This document shows positions 52,741-63,850 of a DNA stretch of 64,000 nt, in pieces. Made by a program: the position numbers and the translations under genes. The stretch comes from Unio delphinus (taxonomy: Eukaryota; Mollusca; Bivalvia; Unionida; Unionidae), in assembly GCA_029339505.1 (NCBI GenBank), contig JAQISU010000041.1:5775001-5839000 (forward strand), given 5' to 3'. The first letter of the stretch is position 1. Each line of letters starts with the position of its first letter. The notes beneath the pieces were generated by a model, which made no database searches, had not been told where the DNA came from, and saw only the letters and a program-made list of their open reading frames with translations.

Positions 52741-53925
52741 TAAAAATAGTTTTCTTCAAAAAGAATGCATTTCAAGTATTATATAAAACATGAAAGACAT
52801 CTTTGTCAGGGGAAGGTAAGTATGAATTGTATTTGTATCTTTTTATTTATTATGTAATTGTTCATGTCAAATGAAGTTTATAAAATATGCCTATAATATA
52901 ATATAATATATAATTTCTGTAATTTGCAAAAGCCTTGTTGAGAATATATTGAAATGTATTTCACCGATTTCATAAATTTCATTAGAAATTAGATTGTTTT
53001 TTTACAGGACCACAACAATACCTTTATACCATTTGTTACGTGCTTAATCTCGAATAAACAGTAACATAGAAAGAGTGAAAATAACAAGCTTATAAAACTT
53101 AATAAACAATTTATTAAGTACAAATATTTTTTCAGAAAAGAAAAATAAACTTACGGTTTTAAGAATCAATTCCAAGATTAATCCAAAATAATTCAAAATA
53201 TTATCCACTAGAGAAATTGCAGAAGTCCTGGTAATAAAATGTCCAAATAATTTTTAAGTTCGAATTCCAGTGAAGTATCCAATATGGAAGACTATGTCTC
53301 TTGATGAAGTCAGTTCTTGTTAATAAAAATCTCTATGAGCACAATTCTTTTCCAGATATATAACAAAATAATTCCTCTTGATCCAAATGAATTGACACAA
53401 TTTCCAGTAAATTGGTAATTTATAATAACTCAAAAAGACACAACTTAATATTCTAACAGCCCGATTTTCTACTGAATAGCTCGCTTCCAAAACATAGTTT
53501 ATATATCTGTTTTTTTACATAAACAAGGGGTCACATGATCTTCTAGAAACTATCAGAACAAATTTACGTTCAAAAACTCATGTACCCAGCATATGACCCA
53601 ACTAAAATTAGAAAGATGTTTATATAAAACTCCACAATGTCCTTGGAACCAACCAATCATTTTAAAAGCTTGTTTACAACTCTGAAACCAGGTCAGAAAT
53701 GACATCAACACCTGGTGTTTACTCTGTAAAGTGAAGGTCATCCCCCCTTCAATGAACGATTCTTAAAACTTAAAATGCCAAATTTAAATCTAACAAACTA
53801 ACAATAAAAATAAATATAAATGACTTATATCAAATATATGTAACACATTTACTTAAAAATAGTTCTGCATTGATATTGATTTTTATGTATATTAGGTGTC
53901 TTGATCATTAGTTTTGTTCATATAT
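52741..53925. other. Intron sequence, possibly a decayed element
   Basis: TTTGTTACGTGC near 53031 and the complement of ATGTAACACATTT near 53840 are weakly inverted. This might mark an element of about 0.8 kb, but I cannot confirm it. No coding signal. Confidence 0.3.
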
Positions 53926-53976
53926 ATATATACATACATACATACATACATACATACATACATACATACATACATA
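53924..53976. repeat. (TACA)n microsatellite
   Basis: An AT run followed by TACA repeats, ending exactly at the left TIR of the pogo-like element. Confidence 0.95.
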
Positions 53977-55680
53977 CAGTCCTACCCGTTTATATCGACA
54001 TCGCTTATCTCGACAAGCCGCCAATGTTGACAAAAAAGCAAAGTCCTGGTCTTTTGGTCTACTATTACTATCAAATTGTCATGCTTATGTCGACATCGAG
54101 ATAAAAGAAAAATGTATACGTCGACAGAAGCCCTTGGTCCCAGCTTGAACAAATCCTTTGTTTTCAAAGTGTTTATGTCGACAAACTGCCAGTTAAGACC
54201 AATACTTTGTTCAACAATTACTTGATCTTGCCGCCAGACTACAATTTTCTTGTCTAATCGTTCATGTCCACCAGCTGCCAGTTCCGACCCATACTTTGTT
54301 TCAACAATATTTTGATCTAGCCGCCAGCTTAAATTTCACTGCCTAATCATTCATGTCGACCAGCTGCCAGTTCCGACCCATACTTTGTTCAACAATTAGT
54401 TGATCTTGTCACCGGGCTTTTGATGTCGCTGTCGGATGGAAAAAAAACAACATAGCAGCACATTTTCTCACCACTCTGCAGCTAGTTAAGTCTTTGATCT
54501 TGCCGCCTAGCTTTGTGGGTCATGTTCTTCAGATGTACTCTTACAATGACATGTACATCTGTGCATCTTTCAATCACGGAATTTTCTGATTGTAAATATC
54601 AGCACAGGTGGTCAAAGCAGGACTAGCAAGCCCTTAAATTTACAGTCCAGGAAATTGATGCGTACAGAGGACTCCTGTATATTTGATTTTCTGAATCCCA
54701 TATATAAAAATTGCGTGAAAATACGGATTACGCATTTCCAAAATCTTTGAAAGTGTTTAAAACAAGTGGGGTTTTTTTTGTTTTTTTTTTGCTGTGAAAG
54801 TTTCGTTTTTAACTTTATTTACATTTACGATGGCTACCAACATCAGGGTAAAACACAAATTAAATTTACAGTCTCTGGAAACTAAATATCTGGTTGTTCT
54901 AGAAGTTAAGGGATGAAAATCTCTCTCAGAGGTCTGTGAAATTTTTCCACTTCTTAAAAATAACACCCGCTCAGGAAGAATGTAAGCTGCTGAGTCTATA
55001 AAGAAAGACTACGTTGAAGGTAACTGCGCTCCCCAAAGGAAGAAGCAAGACTGCTACATTTGAAGACATGGAGGAAGCATCAAAATGGTTAAATGAAGCA
55101 TTTGTGAAAAAACTTAGTGTGGAGAACTTCGCTGCAACAAGTGGTTGGTTCAGTTGCTTCAATGTTCGTCATAACGTCGGATAGAAAAGTATTTGTGGAG
55201 AATACATGTACTGTTGACAGTTTTTCACTTCCCTGTGAATAGCCTCATCCCCTTGGTAGCCTCAATAAGATGGGAACAGACTGACCAGAATAGAGTCCAA
55301 TTTAAGTACATGTACATGAAGCATGTAAATGACAACTATCCAACCATGTGCTAATGCCTACGTTGAATATCGTAACGTTTTTCGTATCAGGATGTGATTA
55401 ATGCAATATTTTAATTTGGATTTTACTACACAAAGGTAACCAAATCGTAATTTGTCAATATCAAATGTATTTCACACTGATTCTGTCTTCATGTACTCAA
55501 AATTTCCATTGTTTTCTCAGATTGTAAATGCTATTCACTGACGTCGGGTCACCCTTTGCTGACAAATTTTAACTTTTATCTTTTTTATGCCCCCCCACCC
55601 CCCAACACTTATCTCGACATCCACCTATGTCGACAATATTTCCTCGAGCCCAAGGGTGTTCACATAAACTGGTAGGACTG
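53977..55680 (+). mobile_element. Pogo/Tigger-like DNA transposon relic, 1.7 kb
   Basis: The TIRs are CAGTCCTACCCGTTTATATC at left and the complement of CATAAACTGGTAGGACTG at right. TA precedes the left end; the right target copy is lost (TG). Inside, on the + strand, are remains of the N-terminal DNA-binding part of a pogo-type transposase. SLETKYLVVLEVKG, then SLSEVCEIFPLLKN (54870-54960), resemble the Psq/CENP-B N-terminal HTH. FEDMEEASKWLNEAF, then FAATSGWFSCFNVRHNVG (55050-55180), resemble the CENP-B-type HTH. The DDE catalytic domain is absent. Three ~93-bp direct repeats (CCAGCTGCCAGTTCCGACCC) occupy 54180-54420. Confidence 0.85.
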
Positions 55681-55692
55681 TGTAAATACAAA

Positions 55693-55700
55693 TATATATA

Positions 55701-55764
<64 letters not shown>
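55693..55764. repeat. (TA)n microsatellite
   Basis: About 70 bp of TA dinucleotides with a short T interruption, just after the pogo-like element. Confidence 0.95.
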
Positions 55765-55768
<4 letters not shown>

Positions 55769-55779
55769 ATGTGTGCAAT

Positions 55780-56860
55780 ATGGGGACAAATGTATTTTAT
55801 GGACCTAAATTAGACTACTGTATTTACTGTATATGTTCGGACACCGTATTTGTTAGGACAACAAAAATTAATTTTAAAAGTAATTTTTGTATGCACATAA
55901 TTTTTTAGAGTCGTAAGTTGTTGGACACCTTTTAAATCATTAGTAAATTACATGTCAGAAATGCACTCCAGCTGAAATTTTATTTAAAAAAAAAAACATT
56001 AAACTGTACTTGAGATAAAACTAATTCACTGCAGCAGCATCTCATCAACACAACCCGTCTACTGAACATGTACGATCCGTTCTTTTGGTACATGAATAGT
56101 TTTTTAGCTTTCTCATACTGTGAAATATTGTTAAAGGCAACATATTTTCCAATCTGCACTACTCTTTGCTAATTTTCACACTTTTGACCCCCATTTAATT
56201 GTCAGTCCATCCAGGAATGCAATCAAAGTACACTCAAGTTTCATACATGTTAATGATCATATTGTCCATGAATAATTTTGCAACCCGAGCTGGTGAAAAG
56301 ATTGTCACTTACACATAAGTGAATGTATTTTCGAATGATAATTTTTATTTGCGAGACACTGTCATACAGTAGACCTGGATATAATTCAATCTTGATTATT
56401 TTGCACCTAACATTGTGTTATGCATGAATGCTTTTTCAAGATATAAGTTGATTATTTCCCTCTTTTTGTGATATTGTTGGATCCAGTTTTTTGTCAGCTA
56501 ACTTGTTAAAACCTTTGAGCACAACCACACACATTTTGATTCTCAATGTTCATGTCATTGCTTGCTACTTATATGAATTTCGTGGATATATTTTATTCTT
56601 TAATGTTCATGTTGAAAAAATGAATAAATGATAACAATACAAGGTTAGTTTCTTTCTTTTGACTTTCAATTAAGCATTTTATTTATCCATTTTATTGCAA
56701 CTTGGGGGGGGGGGCACAATTGCATTACAAATTTATTAATTTCTTAAGTCTTAGGACATATGACCAAAGTGAAACTTGTACGGTAAATACAGTAGCTATG
56801 TGCTAAATCAAATGTATTTCTTTTTAGTTTGCATAAATTTTATTACATTTAGTAAAATTT
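55780..56860. other. Intron sequence, nothing identifiable
   Basis: No repeat family or coding signal. A G-run of nine lies at 56706. The T-tract before 56881 serves the next FAAH acceptor. Confidence 0.5.
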
Positions 56861-56880
56861 TTTTTTTTTAATACTTACAG

Positions 56881-56920
56881 GTCAGTTTATGAATGGTGGC
56901 AACAAGCAATGGCTGTTGAG
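56881..56920 (+). CDS. FAAH-like short exon, YEWW helix
   Basis: This 40-nt exon lies between a long T-tract ending in CTTACAG and GTAAAC. The first base completes Arg with the preceding exon, then it reads SVYEWWQQAMAVE. It aligns with the start of the FAAH helix that carries the Trp-x-x-x-x-x-Glu pattern and leads into the next exon. It ends in phase 0. The exon is short, but the phase is exact and the alternative frame hits TGA at once. Confidence 0.84.
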
Positions 56921-57359
56921 GTAAACAAAAAAGCAGTATAATCATCAAACTGATTTTGTATGGAATGCCAGAGCTGTCTTAAGATGACAATTGTTATTAT
57001 ATGTTATGGAAACCTCTTTATATGATGTGCAAATTTCTTTATATGATGTGCTTTTGTACTTATAAGATGTTCCAGCCTCTTTATATGCTATGCTTTCGTC
57101 CACTAGTCCCACAGCTTTTTTCATCTATTTGGTGTTGGATAATCATTCTTGTATGTGCAAAGTAATCCCTAGCATATTATCACCCATTTGGTGTTAAATC
57201 TTGATTCTGTATGTGTAACTAGTCTCTTGATTCTTTTGTGCCACTACCATCCCAATGTTTTTACTATCTTATATCTTGGTATTTCTGTCCATACATCGAT
57301 GAACACCAGTTACTTAGTATTGACTGTTTCCCTTGCTCTAACATTTGCCCAGGAGCACA

Positions 57360-58980
57360 GCTAGTAAAGTTAGTCCTATAAACTCCTATGAGTAGTTATG
57401 GGATGATAATAATCCTACTGCAACGTTTCCCTCAGTTGAGAGGTATGCCATTGGGGACATTCCATTATTGCCAGTGAAGTGGGTTTAATATGATGGACTG
57501 AATAAGTTCCCAAAACAGAAAGTTGTAGCTGGTCCTTCCCTTCCATTCAGATCCCTGCTCCTTTTCACCTGTCAAATCACGTGTTGTTGGAGAAGGAAGT
57601 ATGGACACCTGATAAGATGGTAGTCGTGCATGCAAAGTCTTCTGGGGTCGAGGACAAAAAAATTCTCTCCAGGTGAGAGGCTTTCAGATCTTCTGCTGCA
57701 ACAGACCAGAGTCTCAATGCAAAACTCGCATACCCCACTCTTCTCTGTCCTTTTCATCAGATTTGGGATGGGGTGCTCACCTGGAGCCAGAGGAGATATT
57801 TCTTAACAGACTTTGGTTTGATATGAATCAATCCTTCATATTGACATCCTAGACATATAGGTAGTGTTTATAGTTCATGTTTGTATCAACCAAATAAGGT
57901 TTCATTATGTTGTGGTTTCTTCAGACATGTCCATAGTAAAATATTTCAGGCATAAGTTTGGTACACATGCTCCAGCTCTTTGTTTTCAAGACTGAAATCT
58001 ACTCCAGTGGACAGTCTTGGAAGAGAACAAGTACTTTGAGTTTCAGAGACCTGTATATTGCTCATCTAATGCCTAGATGAAATCATTCATTTTTGGGGGC
58101 ATTATCAAAACCTGCCTTTAAACCTCAGAGTAAAGCTTCCTTGAAGAACTTCACCCATAACATGATTGTTCTTTTCACCTTAGTGTCAGCAAGAACAAGT
58201 AACTGTCATTATGTGTCAGTGCAAAAGGGTTGTTCACAAATTCAACAGTAATTATGATTTTGCTTCTCTTCACTCTGATCTGGGTTTCTGGCCAAGAATC
58301 GGCTACCTTCAACACCTCCATTTGCTATTGAAATCCCCAGTCTCGGGATGATCAAGATTATCTCCTTTGCCCAGTTAGGACCTTCAGTTCTTTGTGTCTT
58401 CCTCAGAAGGAAGGATGAGGGTCAGAATTATCTCAATTTGCCTCTTCAGGGTTCCTCTGATCTGTTATTGGCCACTATTTTTGATGTCCCTATTATCAAT
58501 ACAACTCAACAGTCCCATGCCAGATGGGACCCTTCTTACATGATTATTAAAGCCAATGAGGTTAGGGCTATCTAAGGATGATCAAGATATTCTCCTTAGC
58601 CCAGTTAAAGCTTTGATTTTATTTGACTTTCTCTAATGGGAGAAGGAAGGGTTGGAATTGTCTTCAAAAGAGAGAAGGAAGGATCTGAATCTTCTGTTTC
58701 TTAAAGGTTTTCCTCCAATATTTTAATGGCAACCATTTTCAGGTGGATTGTCATCACTAGCAAGAGAAGTCATCAGGGTTCTTTTTTTCATGAGAATTAA
58801 AACCCATGATGTTAGGGTTACTGGGCCTACTTGAATCATGGATGTTGCTATGAGAGCAGCCTTCTGGCAATCTCGCACTAGCTTTGCATCCTGTTACACT
58901 TTTGATCTGTGTTGCACCAAAATGAAGGCATTTACTTGTTGAATCCAATAATGAGAACATGGCAAGGGGCCAGGCCATTA
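57360..58980 (+). pseudogene. DIRS-type element relic: RNase H and tyrosine recombinase
   Basis: Frames are broken. Near 57760 the reading SDLGWGAHLEPEEIFLNRLW matches the DIRS RNase H block. Near 58350 DDQDYLLCPVRTF, then (shifted frame) VFLRRKDEGQNYLNLPLQGS and IIKANEVRAI match the tyrosine-recombinase core, up to the H/N-x-V-R box. A second partial copy of this block follows (58575-58815) and ends in THDVRVTG. IMDVAMRAAFWQSRTSFASC and YTFDL follow, where the catalytic Tyr region would be. This is an inactive remnant; the RT part at 26 kb is a separate fragment. Confidence 0.78.
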
Positions 58981-59100
58981 ACTATCTCACAGTAGTGGAA
59001 TCTTCTACCATTAGGGTAAGTGCATTGTTACTTTACAGCTCTTAGTATTTTAGATTGAAAATTATGAAACGATATAACATTGGATTTTTCATTTCAACAG

Positions 59101-59212
59101 ATATACAAAGATAATTTCCAGAAAAAGTGGTGCGATTTGGGTCTAGATGGAGTTGTCTGCCCAGTATTTGCTTGTGCGGCAGTGCCTCATGGGGATGTGA
59201 GTAAATTGATAG
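59101..59212 (+). CDS. FAAH-like exon, core strand before the GxxYPMLYN motif
   Basis: The exon is 112 nt, between TTTCAACAG and GTAAGG. It reads IYKDNFQKKWCDLGLDGVVC, then PVFACAAVPHGDVSKLI, plus one base (G). The pattern W-x-x-LxLDxVVxPxxxxxAxP is the FAAH strand and loop close to the acyl-binding channel. A second donor-like GTGAGT lies inside the exon (59196-59201). The downstream donor is preferred because only it gives the one-base carry needed by the next exon. Confidence 0.93.
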
Positions 59213-59934
59213 GTAAGGAATAAGTATGCTTGTTTTTTATATTAAGACATACTGTTATGGATACAAAATTTAGACTGGGATTGTGTATTACCTGGCAAAG
59301 ATTGGACAGCTGCTGATTCTTTGATCCTTTCTCTATCTCTCTATAGCAGATACAGAAACACTCTGTGCGTTACAACATCAAAATCTTATATTTATTGTTT
59401 TATATAGTAAAAATGTATTAAGAAATTGTCACATTGTTGTACTGCACAAAGTATAGCTCATGACTTATGTAATTCATACACTGGGTTAAGACTGCATTAT
59501 TTGGTTGGAGACGCTAAGAATTTAAAACTAAATAAAGGGAAATCCATGCTCAGTATTGTATTCAAATTTCAACTTCTTTGAATCTAATGCCACCAAGTGT
59601 GCATTGTAGGCGCATCTGAGAAACAAGCTGTTTCCCACACACAAATCTAGGTTGCAGTAACCTACTTTTTAGCATTATTTTAAAACACTTAAAAGTTACT
59701 GACTCAACATGGATGGCATTCCTTAACATTTTTGAGGTCCCTCAGTAACTCATGCCCTCACTTATAGTGTACTCTGTGACTTTGGACCTGTTGTGTGCAG
59801 ATTATTATCAAAGGAGAGATATAGGAGGACAGTATTATTTTAGAATTGTTGATCATAATGGGTTACTAATCAGACTTATGTCAGTTTCCTACTCTGAATT
59901 TGTTTGCTATAATAAATGTATTGTCTTGGAATAG
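59213..59934. other. Intron sequence, nothing identifiable
   Basis: About 720 bp between the donor at 59213 and the next minisatellite. No coding signal. Confidence 0.5.
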
Positions 59935-60880
59935 ATATTGACCATACATATATTGTAACATTGCTAGATAAAGTCCAGACTGACCATACATATACTATAA
60001 CATTGCTAGACCAAAGAGCGACTGATCATACATATATTGTACCATTGCTTTACCTAGTAGATACAGATCATACATAGATTGGACCATTGGTATACCAAAT
60101 AGATACAGATCATACCCAGATTATACCATTGTTATACCAAATACAGATTATACATAGATTGTACCATTGCTATACCAAAAACAAATTATACATAGATTGT
60201 ACCAATCCTATACCAAATAGAGACTGACAATACATATATTGTATCATTGCTTTACCAATTACAGATCATACATAGATTGTACCATTGCAATACCAAATAC
60301 AGATAATGTATAGATTGTATCATTGCTATACCAAATACAGATAATGTATAGATTGTATCATTGCTATACCAAATACAGATAATGTATAGATTGTATCATT
60401 GCTATACCAAATACAAGGAGTGTTCTCAATTATGGATCACTGCCATTTCACCTTTGTCTGTGTGGGTTGGAGTCTCAAATTCGACCAATGTGGGTATGTG
60501 AGCAAGTTTGCCAGCAGCTTCTCATGGGTCGGTGGTTCTTTCGTTGATTTTTTTTCTCCAGGGTTCTTCCTCCAACGTTAATACTGGCTGCCATGTATAG
60601 CCTATTGTATGCTGAAAATTGGCATTTAACCATACAACAACTATACCAAATGCAGACCATATATAGATTGTACCAATCCTATACCAAATAGATACAGATC
60701 ATACATATATTGTACTATTGCTATACCAAATACAGACCATACATAGATTGTACCATTGCTAGACTTAATAGATTTAGATCATGCATAAATTATACCATTG
60801 CTATACCAAATACAAATTATAAATAGATTATACAAATTCTATGCCAAGTACAAATCGTACATAGATAGTACCATTGCTAA
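59935..60880. repeat. ~37-bp minisatellite interrupted by a SINE
   Basis: The unit contains CAGATCATACATAGATTGTA followed by CCATTGCTATACCAAATA, about 19 copies. A SINE splits it (60424-60641) and a second SINE ends it at 60883. Confidence 0.9.
60424..60641 (+). mobile_element. tRNA-derived SINE, copy 8, lacking the A-box end
   Basis: It starts within the tRNA-like head (ATGGATCACTGCCATTTCAC), has the B-box region (GGGTTGGAGTCTC), and ends in GGCATTTAACCATACAACAA. Minisatellite units resume at once (CTATACCAAAT). Confidence 0.9.
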
Positions 60881-60882
60881 AC

Positions 60883-61015
60883 CGGGCCCCGCGTGGCAGA
60901 GTGTTCTAAAGCACTCTTCGTTACGGATTACTGCCATATCACCTCTGTGTGGGTTCGAGTTTCAGATTTGGCCAATGTGGGTATGTGAGAAAGCTTGCCA
61001 GTAGCGTCTCGTGTG
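60883..61015 (+). mobile_element. tRNA-derived SINE, copy 9, 3'-truncated
   Basis: The head (CGGGCCCCGCGTGGCAGAGT), A and B boxes (GGTTCGAGTTT) and GTGAGAAAGCTTGCCAGTAG are present. It breaks off at GTCTCGTGTG, where the next minisatellite begins in inverted orientation. Confidence 0.88.
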
Positions 61016-61735
61016 TTAGTAGCAACTAAAATCATGCGGGATATCACTAGTGTTGCTAGAAACTAAAATCTTGGTAGTGATATCCCTCATAATTTTAGTT
61101 GTTACTAACAATAGTGATATCACTCATGGTTTTAGTTGCTACTAACATTAGTGATATCTCTCATGGTTTTAGTTGCTACTAATACTAGTGATATCCCTCA
61201 TGGTTTCAGTTGCTACTAACACTAGTGATATCCCTCATGGTTTTAGTTGCTACTAACACTAGTGATATCCCTCATGGTTTTAGTTGCTACTAACACTAGT
61301 GATATCCCTCATGGTTTTAGTTGCTACTAACACTAGTGATATCCCTCGTGGTTTAGTTGCTACTAACACTAGTGATATCCCTCGTGGTTTAGTTGCTACT
61401 AACACTAGTGATATCCCTCATGGTTTAGTTGCTACTAACACTAGTGATGTCCCTCATGATTTTAGTTGCTACTAATGCTAGTGATATCCCTCATGGTTTA
61501 GTTGCTACTAACACTAGTGATATCCCTCGTGGTTTAGTTGCTACTAACACTAGTGATATCCCTCATGGTTTAGTTGCTACTAATACTAGTGATATCCCTC
61601 ATGATTTTAGTTGCTACTAATGCTAGTGATATCCCTCATGATTTTAGTTGCTACTAATGCTAGTGATATCCCTTATGATTTTAGTTGCTACTAACACTAG
61701 TGATATCCCTCATGGTTTTACTTGCTACTAACAGC
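61013..61735. repeat. 36/37-bp minisatellite with inverted first unit
   Basis: The unit is AGTTGCTACTAACACTAGTG followed by ATATCCCTCATGGTTTT, about 19 copies. The first unit (61013-61050, GTTAGTAGCAACTAAAATCA) is the reverse complement of the rest. Each forward unit holds TACTAAC followed by CTAG. Confidence 0.93.
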
Positions 61736-61739
61736 AGTC

Positions 61740-62500
61740 TCTTGAAACTTTCATTCCCTAATCATCAAAAATTGTAAACAAAAGTCTATATTTTGATCTT
61801 GTTGAGTTTGAGCAGCAGCGTAACAGCTATCCATTAATTATTTAAGGTGTGAGCACCTGTTTTTATGCCTAAGTATATCAACTGCTCTAACAAAAAGTCA
61901 TTCTTGTGGTTTGCTATAACGGGCAACTGTCAGTTAGTAACTGAAATGGGGATGGAGATATGAACAAGACAAGCTAGGATCAGTGATTTATTTATAGCTT
62001 AATTTTGATTTGATGTACATGATGGATTAAAGTCTAGATACAGTATCCTTGAGTGAAACTTTTTTCATTTTACCTTTTGCTAAATAACTAAACTAAAAAC
62101 ATGTATCTTGGTAGCATACTTCTATTGTTAAAATTAATATAGTAATGATGCTACTGCTAATAATAATGCTAGTGATATTCTATTCATAGTAGATAAATTT
62201 GTCCTGAACCAAGCTTGAGAGTCTGCAAAAGCTACATTCCCATGCTGACTGCTGTAGACAGGTTTGACTGCTGTTTGGATGCATGTAATAATATTTCTCA
62301 GAAGCCAGAAGCAGCATAAGAGTGCATCATTTTAGATGCAACATACCTGACAATTTATTTTCTTCACCATTGATGTGTAATAGCCTATATATATATATAT
62401 ATATATATTGATGTGTGCTGGATGCTGGCTTAATTCTGCATTCAATATATGGACAAGTACTTTTTCATAATAAAAAAAATTCATTATGAAAGTTTTCTAA
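61740..62500. other. Intron sequence, nothing identifiable
   Basis: No coding signal. A short (AT)n run lies at 62387-62409. Confidence 0.5.
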
Positions 62501-62504
62501 TTTA

Positions 62505-62944
62505 CCGTATTTTCTGGCCTATAAGTCGATGTGGAATACAAGTCGAATTCCCATCCTTCGTCCATGTATGTCCATTCAGAATATAAGACGAGGCTAGGTC
62601 AATATCTTGGCTTCATATTTTATACTAGTAATGGTATCGTTGTATGATATTCCATATTACCGGCAATTGTGAAATTGCATTACCGATGCTAACAAGTTTG
62701 TTATTTTACTTCTGAACAAATCACTGCTATATTTTGTTAACAATTGTCACAGCTGAATAAACAGGCCATGCTTGTTTATTATAATTGAAAGCACGTCCAT
62801 GTTGTAGTTCATTTTATTACCTGTAGTTACGAACGTTATATAAACTTTCAATGACACAATCCATGAATAAGTCAATTTGGAGTAAAAGTCAAAGCCCCGA
62901 CTTTCAAGTAAAAAAAGTGTCAACTTATAGGCCAGAAAATATGG
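62505..62944. mobile_element. TIR element 440 bp (CCGTATTTTCYGGCC family), short copy
   Basis: It shares ends and subterminal sequence with 41695-43603 (CCCATCCTTCGTCCAT, AATATAAGACGAGGC, ATGATATTCCATATTACCGG). The interior is shorter. TA flanks both ends. The TIRs have mismatches, so it is older or less conserved than the long copy. Confidence 0.87.
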
Positions 62945-62949
62945 TAGTT

Positions 62950-63735
62950 TCCCAACAATGACTCTAGTTTTCCTTCATTTACAGTTGCTTGCTTAAGGAA
63001 GAAGCGTTTTGAAATTTGGGTCAAATGGAAAAATTATTATTTCATAATAACTTTAGTTCTTTATCATCTCAATATACCAGTGTGAATGGCTTGCACTTGG
63101 GATAAGAAGGAAGCCTAATCAATATCTGGGTCAAAAGTCAAATGTCAAGGTCATTTTTACTCTAAAGATATATTTTTTTTACTGCATTTTAATTAATGAA
63201 AAAACCTATTGATTTTGGGTCAGATATAAGGTAATTGCAACTAAAAGAAGAAATTTATTCCTGCATTGATATTTTGGTTATTGACCATCTTTACCAAAGT
63301 TTGTGAATGATATGGATGTTTGATAAGAAATGAAAGTCTTTGGGGCGGAGGTCGCAAAAGATCAGTAGTCAAGGTCACAGACGGATAGAAGAAAAATTAT
63401 TTTGCTTATTACTTTAGGCAAAATGACTTTCCTTGAGGAGATCATGCTTAAGGTATGGAAGAGTTTGTTTTGATTTAGGGGTAAAGTCCTTCACGTAGGA
63501 TTGTTAAATATAGGGTGGCATATTATGCGTCATTCATGGTACTCTGGTTCCCCCTTTTAGAGGTGACTCAAGGAAAACAACAAACTACAAACAGTTTTAA
63601 TTTTATTAATAAACAGTAGAGAGTGACATATATACGAAGGTTTTGTTTTCTTTTCATTTTGATCATCTCATTTATCAATAAGGACATTTTACGACATTGA
63701 TAAAACATGGGGAGAAAAGGAGAACTATTTGATGT
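62950..63735. other. Intron sequence, nothing identifiable
   Basis: AT-rich sequence with no repeat or coding signal before the duplicated exon. Confidence 0.5.
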
Positions 63736-63749
63736 CTTTATGTGTTTAG

Positions 63750-63829
63750 GTGCTGGAACATACCCCATGCTGTACAATGTACTGAATTTTTACTCTGCAG
63801 GCAGTCTTCCATTGACAAAAGTGACTAGT
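63750..63829 (+). other. Duplicated 5' half of the FAAH-like exon (possible alternative exon)
   Basis: The sequence repeats the start of the exon at 63851 with a 101-bp offset, including its acceptor (TGTGTTTAG). The first 36 bases are identical. It then carries one extra codon (LNFYSAG instead of LNYPAG) and a few substitutions. It ends at a good donor, AGT|GTATGT. As an exon of 80 nt it would accept the same one-base carry and end in phase 0, like the normal exon, but lack 21 residues. Reading straight through into the next copy meets TAG at the second acceptor. It may be a dead duplication, an alternative exon, or an assembly error. Confidence 0.7.
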
Positions 63830-63850
63830 GTATGTGTTTGTTGTGTTTAG

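Noticed and set aside
59196..59201. GTGAGT as donor of the exon starting at 59101
   Set aside because: It would end the exon in the wrong phase for the next exon; the donor at 59213 matches exactly.
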